The notes under the pieces are model-generated. The model worked only from the letters and a program-made list of their open reading frames with translations, was not told the DNA's origin and made no database searches. A DNA stretch of 33,770 bases from SIG78 sp045585955. Its GTDB lineage: Bacteria; Verrucomicrobiota; Lentisphaeria; Victivallales; Victivallaceae. The stretch lies in the NCBI GenBank assembly GCA_045585955.1, contig JAZMZK010000033.1, positions 1-33,770 on the forward strand, given 5' to 3'. The position numbers and the translations under genes are program-made. How positions within the stretch are numbered: the first letter of the stretch is position 1; each line of letters opens with the position of its first letter. Shown piece by piece: positions 29,239 to 33,770 of the stretch.

Positions 29239-30755
29239 ATGAAAAAGTCTTCCGGCATATCTTTGGTTTGCAGAAATTTCCGGTGCCATTTTTCCGCTTC
29301 CAGCGGTTTTTGGGCAAAACCTTTCTGCCCGGTCATGTAGAGATTTGCCAACGCTTTCATTGCCGGTTTATATCCCGCTTGGGCAGATAACAGTAAAAGT
29401 TTTTCTGCCTGGGCGGGATCGTATTCCACACCATCTTTTTGGCTTATATAAAGCATTGCTGCCATAAATGCCCCCAGCGGACTTTTGCCGATCTCAACGG
29501 TTTTGTTGAACTTTTCCAGAGCTTTTGCCGGGTTTTGCTCAACGCCGATACCGTTCAATAGAGCAACTCCGGCTTTTATTCTGCCCAAATTGGTATATGC
29601 CCGGTCATTGTAGTAAAAGGCTTTGGATAAATCTTTTTTGACCACAATACCTTGTTCGTAAAAGAGGGCTATTTCGGAGGCAACGATGCGTTTTTCGATG
29701 TGCTTTTTACTTTTTTCTATAAGCATGTAGTAATCAAAAGATTTTTGATGATCCTGTTTTACGCCTTCTCCGGTAAAATAGAGTCTTGCCAACTGCATGT
29801 AAGCATCTATATCGTGTTTTTTTGCCGCTTTTTCGTACCATTTTACCGCTTCGGCAAGATCTTTTTTTACCCCGAACCCCCGATAGTAACAATAGCCGAT
29901 TTGAGTGATGGCATCAAGACTGCCCTTCCGGGCGGCTTTATGAAAATACTTTAACGCAAGCTGAAAATCCTGCGGAGTGCCGAAGCCGAAATAATGGGCG
30001 TTGCCCAAACGGTATAAAGCCTCCCGGTGACCTTTTCCGGCTGCTTGGGAGAGATACTTGAACTCCAACGCCATATTCCGTTGGGTTCCCCGGTTGAAAA
30101 AACTTGCCATTGCTGCCTGATAGGCACTTTCGGCATGTCCCATATCGGCGGCTTGACAATAAAGCTCAAAAGCCTTGGTGCGATCGCGTTTTACCCCGAT
30201 ACCCCGGGCGTAACAGCGGGCAAGCTCACTGATCGCAGGCGGATATTTGCGGGTACGGCATTTTTCCAGATATTCAATGGCAGTTTTATGATCAGTTGGA
30301 AAATAGTTGTGCCATATACACTCCTGGGCAAAGCGGAGCATTTGCGGCAAATTGCCGGTATTGGCAGAACGCTGCATGTATTCACGAGCCTTTACCGGAT
30401 CTTTTTTGACCACATAACCATTACCGTAGAAATAGCCTACCCAAAAGAGCGCCAGCGGGTGATTTTTTTCAGCGGCCAGTGTAAAATATTTCAGGGCTTC
30501 GCTGCGGTCGGCATTTTGATTCCCTTTACCGTAAAAACGCATCCACGCATACCAGTATTCAGCTTCGGTGTGGTGCCGGTCAGCGGCAGCTTTAAGTTGC
30601 TGCATGGCGTCGGCAACGGCACTTGAAGTGGATTTTTTGCCGGTAATAATTTTCCGCAGAGCTGTAACATTTACCGGATGATTTTCTGCGGATCCAAGCC
30701 AGTGGGCTGCCAGCAGAATAATTGAACATAATATAAAAGATTTGAATATTTTCAT
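29220..30755 (-). CDS. Secreted Sel1-repeat (TPR-like) protein
   Basis: A signal peptide (MKIFKSFILCSIILLAAHWLGS) precedes about eleven Sel1-like repeats of roughly 36 residues, each with the A...LG..Y..G.GV..D...A..Y...AA..G pattern (for example ALFWVGYFYGNGYVVKKDP and QIGYCYYRGFGVKKDLAEAVKWY). Such solenoids bind partner proteins. The 511-residue product should be periplasmic or surface-exposed. No enzyme domain is attached. It is convergent with pdxT and co-directional with the next upstream gene across about 20 bp, so the two may share a transcript. The partner is unknown. Confidence 0.9.
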   Translation of the reverse strand: MKIFKSFILCSIILLAAHWLGSAENHPVNVTALRKIITGKKSTSSAVADAMQQLKAAADRHHTEAEYWYAWMRFYGKGNQNADRSEALKYFTLAAEKNHPLALFWVGYFYGNGYVVKKDPVKAREYMQRSANTGNLPQMLRFAQECIWHNYFPTDHKTAIEYLEKCRTRKYPPAISELARCYARGIGVKRDRTKAFELYCQAADMGHAESAYQAAMASFFNRGTQRNMALEFKYLSQAAGKGHREALYRLGNAHYFGFGTPQDFQLALKYFHKAARKGSLDAITQIGYCYYRGFGVKKDLAEAVKWYEKAAKKHDIDAYMQLARLYFTGEGVKQDHQKSFDYYMLIEKSKKHIEKRIVASEIALFYEQGIVVKKDLSKAFYYNDRAYTNLGRIKAGVALLNGIGVEQNPAKALEKFNKTVEIGKSPLGAFMAAMLYISQKDGVEYDPAQAEKLLLLSAQAGYKPAMKALANLYMTGQKGFAQKPLEAEKWHRKFLQTKDMPEDFFISEPHL

Positions 30756-30776
30756 TACAGCTTTTTTCCTTGATTT

Positions 30777-31955
30777 TTACTCATCCCACGCTGTATTGCC
30801 CAGCAGTCCTTGCTGGTAGAATACAAACTTGCATTCGGCGGTTTCTTTCATCAGTCTGACCGTACTTTCCAACTTTTTGAAATGGTCAGGCTGATGATTT
30901 TTGTAATAAGGAAATGAATATTGTTCATGTCCTCCGGCGGAAAAGAGGTCGGAGCTGTAAAGTTCCGCCTTCTTCAATGTCTGGTTGAACAACTCTGGTA
31001 TATCGTTAAGTTCCAAGAGATTGCAGATTATCCAATCGTGGTAGAAAAATATTTTTAAGCCGGGGTCATAGAGTGCTGAATACTTTTCAAGATAATCTAT
31101 TTCTTCGGCAAAACCGTAATGGCGGGCAATACCCGGATCGGGCGAAACATATATTTCTGAACGGAATTTATTCTGCTGTTCAGCCGGAGTCAGTTCATCA
31201 AAGGGCGGCGTTGCCATGACCCGGTGCCGCATGGATTCGGAGTAGCATTTGCACCCCAGAGCGATCAACTCTTCTGCCACGCCGGGGCTTACATTGTTCC
31301 AGTGGAGAACTGCCGGAACTATGAAAGAATTTTCTCCGGCAAAGCGGCATATTTCTGATTTTACCAAATCAAAATCACGCCGGAAATCTTTGCGGGAGGC
31401 TTCGGCGTAGGGCCGGTCGGGAAATTCGCTGTAAGCATGCAATGCAAATTTAAGCCAATGGCTGTTATCGGCAAATTCGCTCTTCCAGATGTCGGGCATT
31501 TGGTCAAGGGTAAATTCTTCGTGTGCATTATGATAGAATATATTCAGCGTGACTTTCATGTCATAAAGTTCATGCAGCCTTTTGAGTTCTTTCAGATAAA
31601 AGTGGTCAAATGCCCGCCGGGGGCGTTCTTTTGCCAGATCGGTGAATAAAAATATGTTGTCATCCAAATAAAAATTGCAGCGGCGGAAGGATTTTTTATC
31701 CCACACCAAAGTAAGTTTCTGGGAAAATTCTCCGTAGCTGGTGCGGGTAACTGCTTCAACAGTATTGATTTTTTCAGTCAGCTCCACCGGGCAGGAAAAG
31801 TGCAAGCCGGTCTGTTGGGCTTTTTTGCCGTTGACCTCTACCATAGTACCGAAAGAGTTTACTCCTTCAATGATCACAGTAAGTGCGTTATCGCTTTCCA
31901 CCCCATGCTGGTGATTGAGGATCGCACCTTCCCGAAAATTACTTATACTCAACAT
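30777..31955 (-). CDS. Polysaccharide deacetylase-like protein
   Basis: The ATG at 31955 has AAGGTG about 8 bp upstream and is chosen over a longer frame that would run across the promoter region. The 392-residue protein has a short N-terminal beta domain (about 1-100), then a barrel-like region opening with CNFYLDDNIFLFTDLA and containing LKFALHAYSEFPDRPY, AVLHWNNVS and KIFFYHDW. The Asp pair and His residues resemble those of NodB-like deacetylases, but the canonical motifs are not complete, so activity is uncertain. No signal peptide is seen. It is divergent from a glycosyltransferase gene, which suggests a role in cell-surface glycan work. Confidence 0.55.
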   Translation of the reverse strand: MLSISNFREGAILNHQHGVESDNALTVIIEGVNSFGTMVEVNGKKAQQTGLHFSCPVELTEKINTVEAVTRTSYGEFSQKLTLVWDKKSFRRCNFYLDDNIFLFTDLAKERPRRAFDHFYLKELKRLHELYDMKVTLNIFYHNAHEEFTLDQMPDIWKSEFADNSHWLKFALHAYSEFPDRPYAEASRKDFRRDFDLVKSEICRFAGENSFIVPAVLHWNNVSPGVAEELIALGCKCYSESMRHRVMATPPFDELTPAEQQNKFRSEIYVSPDPGIARHYGFAEEIDYLEKYSALYDPGLKIFFYHDWIICNLLELNDIPELFNQTLKKAELYSSDLFSAGGHEQYSFPYYKNHQPDHFKKLESTVRLMKETAECKFVFYQQGLLGNTAWDE

Positions 31956-32103
31956 ATATTTATCACCTTGATTTTTACTGCTTGGTCTATACATTATACT
32001 ATACAGCGATCTTGGAAAAAAACAAATCATTTCCGGAAAGAGTCTGCCCAACAACAGTTTGTATTACTTTACTGCTGTGCTATATTATAAATGAGGTTTG
32101 AAA

Positions 32104-32823
32104 ATGGAAAATGCGGAAAAAACTTTGACCAAAAGCTATTATTGCGTGATCCCGGTATACAACAACTACCCTGTCATTGAAGAGGTTGTACGCCGGACTT
32201 CTGCGGTTTTTGATAAAGTCCTGATAATAGATGATGGCTCAAGTGATGCAAATTTGCAGGAACTTTTCAGTGCGCTTCCGATAGAAGTTATCCGCCACGA
32301 ACACAATCAGGGCAAGGGCGCTGCTTTGATCACAGCCTTGAATATCCTTAAAAAACGCAAGGTCGATTACATGATAACGCTGGATGGCGATGGTCAGCAC
32401 TTCCCGGAAGATATACCGCAAATCATTGATTTTCTTGAACAGGCGGAAAAACCGCTTTTGCTTGCCGGTTGCCGTGATTTCAACCATGCGGCTGTACCCT
32501 TTGCCAGTCGGTTGGGCAGGGCTTTATCCAACTGGGGAATAAAGTTGCAAACCTCAATTTGCCTGGCAGACAGTCAGTGCGGTTTCCGGGCGTATCCGGT
32601 AAGAGAGGTCGCAGCGCTTGAAAGTTCAACTTTGCGTTATAATTATGAAACAGAAATAGTCATCCGCAGCGCATGGGCAGGTATAAAAATCGTTGATTTT
32701 CCGGTAAGAGTCCATTATCCGCAGAAGCATGAACGCATCTCCCATTTCCGTCCGGTCATGGACAGTTGGCGGATTTTCAGATTGCACATTGCGCTGCTTT
32801 GCCGGAAAATATTCTGCCGGTAA
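32104..32823 (+). CDS. Family 2 glycosyltransferase (DPM-like, soluble)
   Basis: The ATG at 32104 has GAGG 7 bp upstream and a TATAAT-like box (32081-32090) before that. The 239-residue protein has YYCVIPVYNNYPVIEEVV, VLIIDDGSSD, NQGKGAALITAL and the metal-binding DGDGQHFPEDI (D94-D96), then DSQCGFRAYPVREV and YETEIVIRSAWAGIKIVDFPV. This is a dolichol-phosphate-mannose-synthase-like GT2. Unlike the GT2 at 25353 it lacks C-terminal membrane helices, though the tail is amphipathic (WRIFRLHIALLCRKIF) and could touch the membrane. Donor and acceptor are unknown. Confidence 0.88.
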   Translation: MENAEKTLTKSYYCVIPVYNNYPVIEEVVRRTSAVFDKVLIIDDGSSDANLQELFSALPIEVIRHEHNQGKGAALITALNILKKRKVDYMITLDGDGQHFPEDIPQIIDFLEQAEKPLLLAGCRDFNHAAVPFASRLGRALSNWGIKLQTSICLADSQCGFRAYPVREVAALESSTLRYNYETEIVIRSAWAGIKIVDFPVRVHYPQKHERISHFRPVMDSWRIFRLHIALLCRKIFCR

Positions 32824-32981
32824 GCACGGTATCTGGGTTGATGAGCTTGCATCAGTTGGCGTGAACCAAACATTTTTACTGTGATCATATAACAGCTTTT
32901 TTTGAGTTGCAAATTTGTTTTTGACGGCAAAGGTGTTATATCAAGCAGAATGTTTTCATAGCTGATAGAAAGAGGTTTTTT

Positions 32982-33199
32982 ATGGAACAGTACAAGAAAG
33001 ATTTTATTGAGTTCATGATCGACTGCCAGGTGCTTAAATTTGGTGACTTTGTGACCAAAAGCGGCCGCAAGACTCCGTTTTTTGTCAACACCGGGTTCTA
33101 CCGCACCGGCGCACAGCTACTTCCATTGGTGAAACTCTGCCCATCTTGCAGGCTCAAGGCAATGTAAATGTACTGGGGCTGGTGGTCAGCGTTGACCGT
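32982..33199 (+). pseudogene. pyrE: Decayed orotate phosphoribosyltransferase
   Basis: An ATG at 32982 after AGAGG opens a good PyrE N terminus (MEQYKKDFIEFM, then FGDFVTKSGRKTPFFVNTGFYRTG). After about residue 45 it jumps, in another frame (33125-33199), to GETLPILQAQGNVNVLG followed by LVVSVDR, which belongs near the PyrE C terminus. About 90 residues that hold the PRPP-binding loop are missing and the rest of the C terminus is lost. The gene is a remnant with an internal deletion and frameshift. A complete pyrE must lie elsewhere if the cell makes UMP. An IS element lies 350 bp downstream. Confidence 0.85.
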
Positions 33200-33233
33200 T
33201 ATGCTGGATATCCGGGGCCCGGCATTCAGTGTA

Positions 33234-33500
33234 ATGGGGGTTGAAGATATGCTGCCCCGGGCGTTTGAGCTTGCCGAACTGAATCTGGCAACTCAAGCGG
33301 CAAAAGAGCTTTTACTCGTTGCCGGAGAAGAACAGACCATTATCGGCGAATCAGTGCGGAAAGTATACGACGATTTGGAAAACGAGTCAGCAGCAGTTTT
33401 TTATCTGACAAATGAGCCAGAGGGCGTGGAAATAGATTTGAGCGATACAAAAAACATAAATTCAATGCTCAAATACCGGAAACTCTTATACGGTATTTAA
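33234..33500 (+). CDS. Hypothetical protein, possibly a C-terminal gene fragment
   Basis: This frame is open from 33168 to 33500; the part before 33234 overlaps the pyrE remnant in another frame, so the ATG at 33234 is taken as a tentative start. It reads MGVEDMLPRAFELAELNLATQ, then a helical stretch and VFYLTNEPEGVEIDLSDTKNINSMLKYRKLLYGI. No ribosome site is clear and I recognise no family. Its acidic, ordered composition suggests a genuine protein segment. It may be the 3' end of a gene fused to pyrE by the same deletion that broke pyrE. Confidence 0.4.
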   Translation: MGVEDMLPRAFELAELNLATQAAKELLLVAGEEQTIIGESVRKVYDDLENESAAVFYLTNEPEGVEIDLSDTKNINSMLKYRKLLYGI

Positions 33501-33551
33501 GACAGCCGGGCGGTGCTGTGAAAAAAATCGGGGCTGTTGCAAAATGAAGTG

Positions 33552-33583
33552 CACCCCAAAAGTTGGACACAACTTTTGAGGTG
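33552..33583 (+). promoter_or_regulatory. IS-end hairpin covering the orfA ribosome site
   Basis: ACCCCAAAAGTT pairs with AACTTTTGAGGT (one mismatch) around GGACAC. The right arm holds GAGGTG, the probable ribosome site of orfA 10 bp before its ATG. In transcripts entering from outside, this hairpin would hide that site, a common way for IS elements to avoid activation by read-through. Confidence 0.55.
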
Positions 33584-33593
33584 TACTTTTTTT

Positions 33594-33770
33594 ATGGAGA
33601 AAACACAAAAGAAACCGCGTCAGTATAGTGTAGAATTCAAACTTTGTGCTATATTAGATAAGCTTGAGAACGGTTTGAATTACTTTGAAACAGTTCGCAA
33701 ACATTGGAATCTTTCAACAACTGCCGAAGCCAACAAGTATGCAAATCGGCTGAAGTTATGGGAACGAAAA
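33594..33770 (+). CDS. IS3-family transposase OrfA, N-terminal part
   Basis: The frame opens at the ATG at 33594 and runs off the window after 59 residues. It reads MEKTQKKPRQYSVEFKLCAI, then a helix-turn-helix region with LNYFETVRKHWNLST and ANKYANRLKLWER. This is the DNA-binding protein of IS3-family elements (OrfA/InsE-like), which binds the terminal repeats. The full element would express OrfAB by -1 frameshifting. It is probably an active or recent insertion, since the visible frame is intact. Confidence 0.82.
   Translation, partial: MEKTQKKPRQYSVEFKLCAILDKLENGLNYFETVRKHWNLSTTAEANKYANRLKLWERK

Larger units (their letters stand above)
33545..33770 (+). mobile_element. Left end of an IS3-family (IS150-like) element
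   Basis: TGAAGTGCACCCCAAAAGTT begins at 33545 and resembles the terminal inverted repeat of IS150-group elements, which commonly contain CCCCAAAAGTTGGACA. It is followed by an orfA-type transposase start. The right end, orfB and target duplication lie outside the window. Confidence 0.8.

Noticed and set aside
31956..32054. N-terminal extension of the deacetylase-like protein
   Set aside because: It would cross the divergent promoter region and lacks a ribosome site; the ATG at 31955 has one.

Overview
The window reads as a chromosomal segment of a bacterium from the PVC superphylum, most likely Lentisphaerota (Victivallis-like). The pointers are a pseudopilin with a FTLIELLVV leader and an H-X9-D motif, very large secreted glycoside hydrolases, a zinc-type S14, and a fucose-degrading profile. 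This placement is inferred from gene style and has not been tested by phylogeny.

Layout. (1) 1-6141: the end of the S10 cluster and the spc operon on the + strand (rplP end, rpmC, rpsQ, rplN, rplX, rplE, rpsN, rpsH, rplF, rplR, rpsE, rplO, secY). rpmD (L30) is absent, L24 is short, and a large two-state hairpin leader lies before secY, which also has its own promoter. (2) 6259-10800: a stress-type RNA-repair island. A divergent RtcR (CARF + sigma54 AAA+ activator) faces a consensus sigma54 promoter that should drive a DIP1984-family coiled-coil protein, a structured RNA candidate with a perfect 17-bp long-range stem, the RtcB RNA ligase, a frameshifted HNH nuclease and an EVE/PUA-like protein. 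(3) 11216-13054: L-fucose isomerase with candidate operators and a terminator. (4) 13223-22921 (minus strand): a carbohydrate block with a pseudopilin, a GntR-type regulator and a 1753-residue secreted GH42-like enzyme in one apparent operon, plus a separate GH31 enzyme. The pseudopilin leader carries an in-frame 108-bp cassette made of interlocking palindromes. (5) 23145-26267: a secreted metallophosphoesterase, then a PHP phosphatase and a polyprenyl-type GT2 in tandem. (6) 26261-29207: a divergent MocR/PdxR-type regulator lacking the PLP-binding lysine, with pdxS-pdxT (vitamin B6 synthesis). (7) 29220-33770: a secreted Sel1-repeat protein, a deacetylase-like protein, a second GT2, a decayed pyrE, a hypothetical ORF, and the left end of an IS3-family (IS150-like) element that runs off the window.

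How the parts may work together. In the rtc island, RNA termini from damaged RNA would be sensed by the RtcR CARF domain. This would switch on the sigma54 operon, and RtcB would reseal RNA. The structured RNA between the first gene and rtcB may be an RtcB/RtcR-linked noncoding RNA or an attenuator; this is the best candidate here for an undescribed element. The carbohydrate block fits mucin or plant-glycan use, with FucI taking released fucose. The PdxR-like regulator and pdxST share a 41-bp operator region containing three copies of one hexamer.
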